Below, piece after piece: positions 31,058 to 39,459 of a DNA stretch of 64,000 bases. Both the position numbers and the translations under genes were made by a program. Every line of letters starts with the position of its first letter. The first letter of the stretch is position 1. Under the pieces are notes generated by a model. The model searched no databases, was not told the DNA's origin, and saw nothing but the letters and a program-made list of their open reading frames with translations. Location of the stretch: contig DAIMGJ010000004.1 in assembly GCA_036723975.1 (NCBI GenBank), forward strand, positions 1-64,000. The letters are read 5' to 3'. This stretch comes from JAILEN01 sp036723975 (GTDB taxonomy: Bacteria > Bacillota > Clostridia > Lachnospirales > Lachnospiraceae).

Positions 31058-32509
31058 TTACATCTCCTCTATCACTTTACGTACAAATTCGTAGGTGCGC
31101 TTTGTGGATGAAATGGATAGTCGCTCGTTTGGTGTGTGGATATCATCCATATCCGGACCCATGGATACGGCGTCGAGTCCCGGGATTTTTCCGGATAACA
31201 AACCACATTCCAAGCCTGCATGGATTGCACGCACTTCTAAGTCTTTTCCGAACATATCCTTGTAGATGCGCTGCAAAGTATCACGAAGCGGAGATTCCTT
31301 TTTGAACTCCCATGCCGGATATTCACCGTGCATATCCACAGAACATCCCAATCCTTCTGCAACGAAGCGAAGTTTCTCTACCAGCGCCGCATAAGAGCTG
31401 GCAACAGAGCTTCGAACGGAAAATCCAAGAACCACTCCGGTTTCCTCTGTATAGGTTATGCCGAGATTTAAAGAAGTTTCTACCAATCCCTCGATATCGC
31501 GGCTCATTCTTCGAATACCGTTTGGCAAAGAAGAAAGTAAAAGCAAAAGCTTATCCGAACATTCCTTTGTCAGCGGTACATACGATGTCATACCGTCGCC
31601 CGTTACGACTTTTAAATCTGCATCGGTTTTTATAAACTCATCAGAAATCTCACGGCTTACTTCTTCAATCAAGGATTTTACCTTTTCAACATCGTTTCGG
31701 TTTACAGCAAGCTTTGCATTTGCCTCTCGGGGAATTGCATTGTCCTTGCTTCCACCGGTAATTTCACAAATGCGAAAATCAATATTCTTTGCAGTCAAAC
31801 GACGAAGTACACGTGCCAAAAGAATTGTCGCATTTCCACGACCTTTATCTATCTCATCTCCGGAATGTCCACCCTTTCCTCCGGTCACAAAAATACCAAC
31901 CGGAGACATATTTGCGGTTCCTTCATCACTTCTTTTGGCCGGAAGTGTAATGCGAGCGGTTCCGCCACCTGCACAGCTGGCAAGGACTTCCCCTTCTTTT
32001 TCACTATCCAAATTCAATAATAATTTTCCTTTGATCGGAGATACGTCCAAATCTCTGGCGCCATCCATACCCACTTCTTCGGATACGGTACAAATAAACT
32101 CTAAACGCGGATGCTTTAAGGTCTCATCGGACAAAAGTGCAAGCGCAAATGCAACGGCAATCCCGTCATCGCCACCAAGGGTGGTTCCCACAGCGGATAA
32201 GTAATCGCCTTCCACAACCAAGTCTAAGCCTTCTTTTTCCATATCCTTCTTGCAATCGGAAGTCTTTTCACAGACCATATCCATATGACCCTGAAGAATA
32301 ATTGGCTCCTTATTTTCATATCCGGGTGTCGCTTCCTTAATCATGATGACGTTGTAAATATCATCCTGATAATACTCCAGATGATGCTCTTTTGCGAAAG
32401 CAACCAAATAGTCGCTGATAGCCTTTTCCTTATAAGATGGACGCGGGATTTTTGAAATCTCGTTAAAATAATAAAATACTTCCTTTGGTTCTAAATCTTC
32501 TACTTTCAT
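31058..32509 (-). CDS. pepD: aminoacyl-histidine dipeptidase (PepD, M20 family)
   Basis: Cytoplasmic metallopeptidase for Xaa-His dipeptides. The 483 residues carry the metal-binding segments LQGHMDMVCEKTSDC, TLGGDDGIAVAFALAL and SEEVGMDGA (catalytic glutamate), and the lid domain around HSGDEIDKGRGNATILLARVL. Length is normal. It lies between pfkA and the lipocalin-like gene, without evident terminators. Confidence 0.94.
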   Translation of the reverse strand: MKVEDLEPKEVFYYFNEISKIPRPSYKEKAISDYLVAFAKEHHLEYYQDDIYNVIMIKEATPGYENKEPIILQGHMDMVCEKTSDCKKDMEKEGLDLVVEGDYLSAVGTTLGGDDGIAVAFALALLSDETLKHPRLEFICTVSEEVGMDGARDLDVSPIKGKLLLNLDSEKEGEVLASCAGGGTARITLPAKRSDEGTANMSPVGIFVTGGKGGHSGDEIDKGRGNATILLARVLRRLTAKNIDFRICEITGGSKDNAIPREANAKLAVNRNDVEKVKSLIEEVSREISDEFIKTDADLKVVTGDGMTSYVPLTKECSDKLLLLLSSLPNGIRRMSRDIEGLVETSLNLGITYTEETGVVLGFSVRSSVASSYAALVEKLRFVAEGLGCSVDMHGEYPAWEFKKESPLRDTLQRIYKDMFGKDLEVRAIHAGLECGLLSGKIPGLDAVSMGPDMDDIHTPNERLSISSTKRTYEFVRKVIEEM

Positions 32510-32558
32510 TTTTCCTCTAATCTATTGCCCTCCGTCACTCGCGGCGGAATGCTACGCT

Positions 32559-33902
32559 TTATTTATTAAATTTATCTTTCAGTTCTTGTGGCACTTCGGC
32601 TTCGATGGTGCCCTTCGGGTATTCACCGTACTCACAACCCACATTTCTTACTTCGATATCATCTAAAAGTTCCCATTCCCATTTGTTTTTGATGGAAATG
32701 TTTTTCTTATACAGCTGGATAGTACCCACGCCGTTTCCGCCGTTCCAAAGATTCGTATGACGGAATCCGCCGTCCGGTGACTCGTAGCGGATTTTTAACA
32801 TATCTTTTTTCTCGCAGGAAATCTCAACCTTTATCTTATGTAACGGAGTCTCCTGTTCCACACGCCAAATCAGGCGATTTTTCTTCTCTACTACTTTATA
32901 GTTGGTCTTTGTCAGTGTCCAGAATTTGGAGAAGTTAAACTCCAACGGCTGGCCTTCATACCAAAATGCGGAAAGGAGCTTTCCTTCAATGGCAAACGGA
33001 CCTACCTTCGGACGACCGCCACCGATATCAATAACCGAATTCTCCAAACGCTTTCCGGTCAATTTACTTACCATGTTATTGGAAGAAAGCCAAAGCCAAG
33101 GGCTGGTAAAATCGCTTCCCCAGTTCTTGTCCGCATAGCCGTAGCAGGTATCCGGATCCACTTTATACTCTTCACCGTTAAAGAAGACGCTTCCGGTAAA
33201 GGCAGTCTTCATGCCCTGAGCATGCCAGAACATCTGAAAGGCGTCCATCTCACGAAGAGCCCAGCCGGCACCATAGCCCACGTTAAACGAAACCTTTTTA
33301 TCAATCTGCAAATCCCAGATCATTTTTCCGGCATCAGATAAATACTCGGGATGATTCTTTGTCTCAACCTCGGAAATCTCCACGCGTCCCATGGTTCTGG
33401 TCTCAGAACAGAAACAATCCTCGGCACTGATAATAAAAGGAACCTCATCCTTTACGGTCACATCATCCCAGGCAAAGAAACGATGCAACTGGCAGGCATC
33501 CTCGCCCCAGGCTCCGGCCTTTACCATCATATAACTTGGTCGAATGCCGGCTTCCTTATTCCCCGGAAGCTGTCCAAAAACAGGCTCTTTTCCGCCCAGT
33601 TCAGGATTAATGGTAAAGAACTCGATAAAGAAAGCTTTTTCCTCACCGGTTTTTACATTATGTCCGGTAAATGAATGCCACCACCAATCGTAGCCTTCTT
33701 TTGCCAATGCGCCATGCAACATAAACGCATCGCGGAATTCATCCGGATGATTGAATCCGGTGTCATTTCCCATGCCATCCAGGGTCTCGGACACTTTTTC
33801 CGATACAACGCCAGCCGCTTCCGATACCTTTTCCGAAACGGTTCCTGCAGCTTTTTGAATGGCCTCTTTTGACTTTTCAATATCAATCTTTGGAATTGAC
33901 AT
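32559..33902 (-). CDS. tocopherol cyclase-like lipocalin-fold protein
   Basis: A 447-residue protein with a short amphipathic helical N-terminus (repeats of EKVSEAAGVVSEKVSETLDG type), then a large beta-rich domain with motifs such as YGYADKNWGSDFTSPWLWLS that recall tocopherol cyclase/AttH-like proteins. The start at 33902 follows GGAGG; a longer frame begins 11 codons earlier. The family's enzymatic role in bacteria is not settled; hydrophobic-ligand binding is a reasonable guess. It overlaps no neighbour and lies 13 bases after pgm. Confidence 0.65.
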   Translation of the reverse strand: MSIPKIDIEKSKEAIQKAAGTVSEKVSEAAGVVSEKVSETLDGMGNDTGFNHPDEFRDAFMLHGALAKEGYDWWWHSFTGHNVKTGEEKAFFIEFFTINPELGGKEPVFGQLPGNKEAGIRPSYMMVKAGAWGEDACQLHRFFAWDDVTVKDEVPFIISAEDCFCSETRTMGRVEISEVETKNHPEYLSDAGKMIWDLQIDKKVSFNVGYGAGWALREMDAFQMFWHAQGMKTAFTGSVFFNGEEYKVDPDTCYGYADKNWGSDFTSPWLWLSSNNMVSKLTGKRLENSVIDIGGGRPKVGPFAIEGKLLSAFWYEGQPLEFNFSKFWTLTKTNYKVVEKKNRLIWRVEQETPLHKIKVEISCEKKDMLKIRYESPDGGFRHTNLWNGGNGVGTIQLYKKNISIKNKWEWELLDDIEVRNVGCEYGEYPKGTIEAEVPQELKDKFNK

Positions 33903-33915
33903 TTGTATGCCTCCT

Positions 33916-35640
33916 TTATTTCTCCATAAACGCAATCAACGCATCTTTTAACGCCTCAAGTTTTTCTTTACTGTCTTCCAACGAAGTACCTTTGACTCCA
34001 AAGTAAAACTTTATCTTTGGTTCCGTACCGGAAGGACGAATACAGCACCAGGAGTTATTTTCCAATTCAAAATACAATACATTTGAATTTGGCAATCCGG
34101 TGGAGGTTACTTCCCCGGTCTTTAAATCCCTGCGCTCATCTTTTGTATAATCACGAATGGCCTCCACACGAAGTCCTGCGAAAGACACCGGTGGATTCTT
34201 TCGCGCCTTTTCCATCATGTCGGCAATCTGCTTTGCTCCGTCCATGCCCTTTAAGGTAATGGTATGCAAGCCCTCTTTGAAATAGCCGTACTTCTCATAC
34301 ATATCCAGCATGGCATCCCAAAGGGTCTTTCCCTGTTTTTTATAGAAAGCCGCCACTTCGCAAAGAAGCATTACAGCTACGCAGGCATCCTTATCTCTGG
34401 CATAGGTTCCTGCCAGGCAACCATAGCTTTCTTCCAAACCAAAGACATAATGATAGGTCTGATTTTCCTCAAACAAACGAATCTGCTCCCCGATAAATTT
34501 GAATCCGGTTAACACTTCGATTAAGTTCACGCCATATTCTTTTGCAATCACCTTTGCCATATCGGTGGTTACGATGGTTTCCACCAAAGCTGCATGGGGT
34601 GGCATGGTGTGTTCCAAGGTGCGCTCCCGCAAAATATATTCCGCGATTAACATACCGGACATATTTCCGGTAAAGGAAACATACTCACCGGTCTTTGTAT
34701 CTTTGCAGTACACACCAAGACGATCGGCATCAGGATCTGTCGCTAAAATAATATCGGCATCCACTTCCTTTGCCAACTGAAGCGCTAAAGTATAAGCATT
34801 TGGATCTTCCGGGTTCGGATACGGCAACGTCGGGAAGTTACCATCCGGCGCCTCCTGCTCCCGCACCACATAAACCTTTTCAAAACCAAGTTCCTTTAAC
34901 ACGCGGCGAACCGGCTTGTTTCCGGAACCGTTTAATGGTGTATATACGATAGAAAGATCCTTTGCCATCTCTCGAATGACTTCCGGATGAATGGACTGTT
35001 TTTTTAACTCCTTCATATAGGCGTCATCAATTTTTTCGCCGATGTTGATATAAAGTTTCGCCTCTCTGGCTTCGCTTACTTTCATGGTCTTGCACTGATG
35101 AAGGTCCGTTACTTTTGAAACTTCCGCTAAAATATTTTTATCATGGGGCGGTGTAATCTGCGCGCCGTCTTCCCAGTAAACCTTGTATCCGTTGTACTCT
35201 CTCGGATTATGACTGGCAGTAATAACAATACCTGCGATACAGTGAAGTTCGCGTACTGCAAATGACAATTCCGGTGTAGGGCGAAGGGACTCAAAACGAT
35301 AAGCTTTTATTCCGTTAGCAGCCAAGCAAAGCGCCGCCTCTTTGGAAAACTCCGGCGACATCAAACGACTGTCATAGGCAATAGCAACGCCTTTTTCCTG
35401 ACCACCCTGAGCAATAATATAATTTGCAAGGCCCTGGGTCGCCTGTCGCACTGTGTAAATATTCATACGGTTTGTACCTGCTCCGATAATTCCACGAAGT
35501 CCGCCGGTACCAAACTCCAAACTTCTGTAAAAGCGATCTTCGATCTCTTTTTCATCCGTTAAAGCTCTAAGTTCCGCGCGGGTTTTCTCGTCGAAATACT
35601 CATCGGTGCACCACTGTTTGTAAATCTCTTTATATGGCAT
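33916..35640 (-). CDS. phospho-sugar mutase (phosphoglucomutase type)
   Basis: Interconverts glucose-1-phosphate and glucose-6-phosphate or similar. The 574 residues show the phosphoserine loop GIVITASHNPREYNGYK, the metal loop LATDPDADRLGVY, the sugar-binding ESYGCLAG and the phosphate-binding IRPSGTEPKIKFYFG. All key residues are intact. The length fits the Gram-positive PgcA-like group. It would join lacZ/galK products to glycolysis. Confidence 0.94.
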   Translation of the reverse strand: MPYKEIYKQWCTDEYFDEKTRAELRALTDEKEIEDRFYRSLEFGTGGLRGIIGAGTNRMNIYTVRQATQGLANYIIAQGGQEKGVAIAYDSRLMSPEFSKEAALCLAANGIKAYRFESLRPTPELSFAVRELHCIAGIVITASHNPREYNGYKVYWEDGAQITPPHDKNILAEVSKVTDLHQCKTMKVSEAREAKLYINIGEKIDDAYMKELKKQSIHPEVIREMAKDLSIVYTPLNGSGNKPVRRVLKELGFEKVYVVREQEAPDGNFPTLPYPNPEDPNAYTLALQLAKEVDADIILATDPDADRLGVYCKDTKTGEYVSFTGNMSGMLIAEYILRERTLEHTMPPHAALVETIVTTDMAKVIAKEYGVNLIEVLTGFKFIGEQIRLFEENQTYHYVFGLEESYGCLAGTYARDKDACVAVMLLCEVAAFYKKQGKTLWDAMLDMYEKYGYFKEGLHTITLKGMDGAKQIADMMEKARKNPPVSFAGLRVEAIRDYTKDERRDLKTGEVTSTGLPNSNVLYFELENNSWCCIRPSGTEPKIKFYFGVKGTSLEDSKEKLEALKDALIAFMEK

Positions 35641-35692
35641 AGGCTTATCACTCCTTCTAAACCTTATGAAAAAAACAATTCCCTGAATTTAT

Positions 35693-35698
35693 ATTATA
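35693..35698 (-). promoter_or_regulatory. putative -10 of the pgm gene
   Basis: A consensus TATAAT on the minus strand about 55 bases upstream of the ATG; the -35 is poor, so this is a weak call. The plus-strand greA paralogue starts in the same 160-base divergent gap and has an extended -10 (tggtatgat, about 35751-35759). Confidence 0.4.
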
Positions 35699-35802
35699 AT
35701 GGAAACAGGTTTATTTTTCATCAGCAAAAGAAGATTTTTCCACAAAATCGTGGTATGATAGGAAAGTATTTTTTATTCTTAAATAATTTTTAAGGAGTAC
35801 CT

Positions 35803-36303
35803 ATGAAACCACAGCTTACAAAAAACGATGTTGAAAAAATAGAAGCGGAGATCCGCGACCGGACTTTGGTACAAAGACCAAAGCTCATTCAGGAATTAAA
35901 AGAAGCCAGAGCCCAAGGGGACTTGTCCGAGAACTTTGAGTACTACGCAGCAAAACGTGCCAAAGGACAAAACGACAGTCGTATCCGTTATCTTGAGAAC
36001 ATGATTAAAAACGCCATTATCATTGATGATACTTCATCAGAAGGCGAAGTTTCTTTAAACAATACCGTTACTTTTAAGTACATGGATGACGACGAAGAAG
36101 AAACCGTAAAGATTGTCACTTCCATTCGCGGAAATACAGTATCCGGAAAGATTTCAAACGAATCCCCTATCGGAAAGGCGCTCCTTGGACATAAGGTGGG
36201 AGACATTTGTGAAGTGGCGCTGCCAAATGGTGGAAGCTACGAGATTCAGATTACCTCTTTGGACCAGACAACCGGAGATGATGACTCCATAAGAACATAT
36301 TAG
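35803..36303 (+). CDS. GreA/GreB-family paralogue
   Basis: A 166-residue second Gre-type protein. The N-terminal coil keeps KEARAQGDLSENFEYYAAKR and the C-terminal part keeps ISNESPIGKALLGHKVGD, so both domains are intact, but the tip shows changes (NFEYY for NAEYD) and the C-terminus is extended (TTGDDDSIRTY). The first greA is at 2193-2669. It is the only gene on the plus strand between 11 and 48 kb. It may be a specialised transcription-cleavage factor or a competitor at the polymerase secondary channel. Confidence 0.9.
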   Translation: MKPQLTKNDVEKIEAEIRDRTLVQRPKLIQELKEARAQGDLSENFEYYAAKRAKGQNDSRIRYLENMIKNAIIIDDTSSEGEVSLNNTVTFKYMDDDEEETVKIVTSIRGNTVSGKISNESPIGKALLGHKVGDICEVALPNGGSYEIQITSLDQTTGDDDSIRTY

Positions 36304-36310
36304 AAGAAAC

Positions 36311-36383
36311 AAAGAGACGGTTTTTATGTCTCTGGTTTTAAAACAAAAAAGGAGACAGAGAGTAAGTCCCTCTGTCTCCTTTT
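36311..36383. terminator. terminator(s) after the greA paralogue, bidirectional
   Basis: Two adjacent hairpins: AGAGAC/GTCTCT with TTTT after it (36311-36339), and the strong aaaaggagacagag / ctctgtctcctttt (36347-36383) with A and T tracts on both sides. It lies between convergent transcripts (greA paralogue and the atp operon end). Confidence 0.85.
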
Positions 36384-36385
36384 CG

Positions 36386-36607
36386 TTATTCTTTTGATTT
36401 TTTGCGCTGTTCATACACCAGTTGAAGCATATCTTCTTCATACTTTTCATCGGAGTATTTTCCGAGTTCCTCCAAGATATGATTCTCTTTACCGGCCAAG
36501 CGACTTAGTTCAGCCTCTAACTTTGCCTTTTCGGCTTGAACGTTTTGAAGCTCAAACTTTAAGTCATGAATTACTTCTTTGTTGTAGATTTTTCGTTTAT
36601 TTTCCAT
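36386..36607 (-). CDS. short coiled-coil protein after atpC
   Basis: A 73-residue highly charged protein, MENKRKIYNKEVIHDLKFEL and so on, with heptad-like Leu/Glu/Lys spacing over most of its length. No family recognised. It follows atpC by 3 bases, so it is probably expressed with ATP synthase, and may help assembly or simply ride along. Confidence 0.7.
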   Translation of the reverse strand: MENKRKIYNKEVIHDLKFELQNVQAEKAKLEAELSRLAGKENHILEELGKYSDEKYEEDMLQLVYEQRKKSKE

Positions 36608-36610
36608 ACG

Positions 36611-37018
36611 CTACCCTACAATCGTCTGACGAACCAAAGCGCGCTTTAAGGCAAGCTCCGCACGAAAAACATCCAAGCCCTCTTCCTTTGCAGAAAGTCT
36701 TTTCTGGGCACGTTCCTCTGCTGCTTTTGCACGGGCAACGTCGATTTCCTCCGGCCACTCTGCCACTTCCGCAAGAAGAGTCACCTTGTCATTTAAAATC
36801 TCGGAAAATCCCGCATGTACTGCTGCCTTTTTTTCTCCATCCTCTTCATGAATGGTAACAACTCCGGGCGCTAAAACAACCGTAGTAGGCACATGGTTTT
36901 TATAAACACCGATTTCGCCTTCTGTGGTATTAAACTCAATCATGGACGCTTCGCCTTTGTAAAAAACACGATCCGGCGTGATGATTTCAACCACGAATTT
37001 GTTGCTCGCTTCTGCCAT
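36611..37018 (-). CDS. atpC: ATP synthase epsilon subunit
   Basis: Central-stalk subunit of F1. The 135-residue protein has the beta-barrel N-terminal domain (VEIITPDRVFYKGEASMIEF, GVYKNHVPTTVVLAPG) and a C-terminal helical hairpin (AKAAEERAQKRLSAKEEGL). It follows atpD after 11 bases at the operon end. Confidence 0.95.
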   Translation of the reverse strand: MAEASNKFVVEIITPDRVFYKGEASMIEFNTTEGEIGVYKNHVPTTVVLAPGVVTIHEEDGEKKAAVHAGFSEILNDKVTLLAEVAEWPEEIDVARAKAAEERAQKRLSAKEEGLDVFRAELALKRALVRQTIVG

Positions 37019-37029
37019 GGACTGCCTCC

Positions 37030-38421
37030 TTAGTTCATTTTTGCACGAACTTCGTCAATCGTACCTGCATTTAAGAAATATCCTTCCGGTACGTCATCCA
37101 TACGACCTTCGAGAATTTCTTTAAATCCACGGATGGTCTCTGCAATCGGAACATACTTTCCGTCTAATCCGGTAAACTGTGTTGCAACAAAAAACGGCTG
37201 TGACAAGAATCTTTGTACTTTACGTGCACGGGATACAACGAGCTTATCCTCTTCGGAAAGTTCGTCCATACCAAGGATGGCGATGATATCCTGTAATTCT
37301 TTGTACTTCTGTAAGATTTCCTGAACACCACGGGCAACTTCAAAGTGTTCCTGACCAACGATACGTGGATCAAGAATACGTGAAGTTGATCCCAACGGAT
37401 CCACTGCCGGGTAAATACCAAGCTCTGCGATGGAACGCTCCAATACGGTGGTTGCATCCAAGTGAGCAAAGGTAGTAGCCGGAGCCGGGTCAGTTAAATC
37501 ATCCGCCGGTACGTATACTGCCTGAACGGATGTGATAGAACCGTTCTTTGTAGAAGTAATACGCTCCTGCAAAGCACCCATCTCGGTAGCAAGGGTCGGC
37601 TGGTAACCTACTGCTGAAGGCATACGTCCAAGCAAAGCGGAAACCTCTGAACCTGCCTGAGTAAAACGGAAAATGTTATCAATAAAGAGTAACACATCCT
37701 TTCCACCTTTATCACGGAAGTACTCTGCCATGGTAAGTCCTGTAAGACCAACTCTCATACGAGCTCCGGGGGGCTCATTCATCTGTCCGAACACCATGCA
37801 GGTTTTATCGATAACGCCGGATTCCTTCATTTCGTAATAAAGGTCATTTCCTTCACGGGTACGTTCGCCTACACCGGTAAATACGGAATATCCACCGTGC
37901 TCGGTTGCAATATTATGAATCAATTCCTGGATAAGTACGGTTTTACCAACACCGGCACCACCGAACAAACCAATCTTACCTCCTCGCTGATAAGGGCAAA
38001 GAAGATCTACGACTTTGATTCCTGTTTCTAACATTTCGGAAGAAGTTGCCTGCTCTTCAAAGGTCGGTGCCGGTCTGTGAATCGGCATACGTTCCTTTGT
38101 CGTCAGAGCTTCCCCGTTATCAATTGGTTCACCAAGTACGTTAAAGATTCGTCCTAAGGTTTCCTCACCAACCGGAACCGAAATCGGTGCACCGGTGGAA
38201 ACGGCATCCATACCACGAACTAATCCGTCGGTTGGTCCTAAGGCAATACAACGTACGGTATCATCTCCCAGATGCTGTGCAACTTCAACTACAAGTTTTG
38301 TATTATCCTTTCTTGTAATCTCGATTGCGTCATTGATTTCAGGAAGTTCCCCTTCCGGGAACTTAATGTCAATGACCGCACTGATAATCTGAGTGATTTT
38401 TCCTGTATTTTTATTTGCCAT
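37030..38421 (-). CDS. atpD: ATP synthase beta subunit
   Basis: Catalytic F1 subunit. The 463 residues carry Walker A GGAGVGKTVLIQELIHN, GVGERTREGNDLYYEM, Walker B VLLFIDNIFRFTQAGSEVSA, and the C-terminal DELSEEDK region (the DELSEED motif here is DELSEEDK). It starts after GGAG with a somewhat long spacing of 12 bases. A structured repeat separates it from atpG, unlike the close spacing elsewhere in the operon. Confidence 0.98.
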   Translation of the reverse strand: MANKNTGKITQIISAVIDIKFPEGELPEINDAIEITRKDNTKLVVEVAQHLGDDTVRCIALGPTDGLVRGMDAVSTGAPISVPVGEETLGRIFNVLGEPIDNGEALTTKERMPIHRPAPTFEEQATSSEMLETGIKVVDLLCPYQRGGKIGLFGGAGVGKTVLIQELIHNIATEHGGYSVFTGVGERTREGNDLYYEMKESGVIDKTCMVFGQMNEPPGARMRVGLTGLTMAEYFRDKGGKDVLLFIDNIFRFTQAGSEVSALLGRMPSAVGYQPTLATEMGALQERITSTKNGSITSVQAVYVPADDLTDPAPATTFAHLDATTVLERSIAELGIYPAVDPLGSTSRILDPRIVGQEHFEVARGVQEILQKYKELQDIIAILGMDELSEEDKLVVSRARKVQRFLSQPFFVATQFTGLDGKYVPIAETIRGFKEILEGRMDDVPEGYFLNAGTIDEVRAKMN

Positions 38422-38456
38422 TTCTATGAATCACTCCTTTTCATATACTATACTGT

Positions 38457-38538
38457 CCGCCTCCCGCAATCGGTCCCCCCACACTTAAACGGAATTAAAA
38501 AATTCCTACGTGTGGGAGCCCACCATTGCTCGCGGCGG
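38457..38538. repeat. structured dispersed repeat, copy B (short form)
   Basis: Starts CCGCCTCCCGCAATCGGTCC and ends CCATTGCTCGCGGCGG. Pairings: CCGCC/GGCGG (38457-38461 with 38534-38538), GCAAT/ATTGC (38466-38470 with 38525-38529), CCCACAC/GTGTGGG (38478-38484 with 38510-38516) and GGAATT/AATTCC (38491-38496 with 38501-38506). It sits between atpG and atpD inside the operon. Confidence 0.78.
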
Positions 38539-38559
38539 AAATTTCATTTTAACTGAGTG

Positions 38560-39426
38560 CTAAGAAATTGCCTCAGCACCTGCAATGATTTCTGTAAGTT
38601 CCTGCGTGATGGATCCCTGACGGGCTCTGTTGTAAGAAAGTGTCAGGTTCTCAATCATCTCCTCAGCGTTTGAGGTAGCAGAATCCATTGCCTGCATTCT
38701 GGCACCATTTTCACTGGCAACTGCCTCGACCAGTGCTCCGTATACCAAGCTGGTTACGTACTTCGGAATGATCATTCCGATGGCTTCCTCCGGATTCGGT
38801 TCAAAGTTCATTAAAACATTGGAACCTTCGCCGGACTCTGAGATTTCTTCTTCGGAAATCTCAACCGGTAACAATTTTAACAGCTTTGGTTCATGAACCA
38901 CTGTGTTTTTAAAGTGTGTATACGCCAGATAAATTTCTGAAATCTCTCCGGCAGCATATGCATCCAACAACTGTTTACAAATGCGGCTTGCGTCGTCATA
39001 AGTCGGCGCCTCCATTACATCCGACTCATCCACTGCTACGGAATAACCTCTGTGAACAAGTCCCTCCATACCTTTTCGTCCGATGCAGTAAAGCTGTGAA
39101 TTTTCAGGAGTAATTCCTTCAAAATCTCGAATAAGTTTTACCACATTGGAGTTGTATCCTCCGGCAAGACCACGGTTGGAAGAAATCACGATGACTCCCT
39201 TCTTTCCGACGTCACGCTGCATCAGATACGGATGGTTAATGTTTTTGGTCTTAGCAAGCATGGAGCAAACCGTATTGTACATGTAGTTAAAATACGGTGT
39301 TGTACTCTCTGCATGCTGTTTCGCCTTTTGTAACTTAACGGTGGATACGAGCTTCATAGCCTTTGTAATTTGCTGCGTGCTGGAAATACTGGTTCTACGA
39401 CGCTTTATATCTCTCATTGAGGCCAT
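38560..39426 (-). CDS. atpG: ATP synthase gamma subunit
   Basis: Rotor shaft of F1. The 288 residues begin MASMRDIKRRRTSISSTQQI with the conserved N-terminal helix and end with the C-terminal helix NAEEMIENLTLSYNRARQGS and ELTEIIAGAEAIS. The Rossmann-like middle (VIVISSNRGLAGGYNSNVVK) is intact. It is 33 bases from atpA. Confidence 0.96.
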   Translation of the reverse strand: MASMRDIKRRRTSISSTQQITKAMKLVSTVKLQKAKQHAESTTPYFNYMYNTVCSMLAKTKNINHPYLMQRDVGKKGVIVISSNRGLAGGYNSNVVKLIRDFEGITPENSQLYCIGRKGMEGLVHRGYSVAVDESDVMEAPTYDDASRICKQLLDAYAAGEISEIYLAYTHFKNTVVHEPKLLKLLPVEISEEEISESGEGSNVLMNFEPNPEEAIGMIIPKYVTSLVYGALVEAVASENGARMQAMDSATSNAEEMIENLTLSYNRARQGSITQELTEIIAGAEAIS

Positions 39427-39459
39427 GTGCTTTCACCACCTTTCTTAAACATGATTTCC

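Noticed and set aside
31458..32204. 248-codon plus-strand frame opposite pepD
   Set aside because: It lies wholly inside the well-supported pepD gene on the other strand and shows low-complexity composition typical of a shadow frame.
32526..32556. Possible third copy of the structured repeat
   Set aside because: Only the CTCGCGGCGG end is clear; the partner arm cannot be identified, so it is noted as a relic at best.
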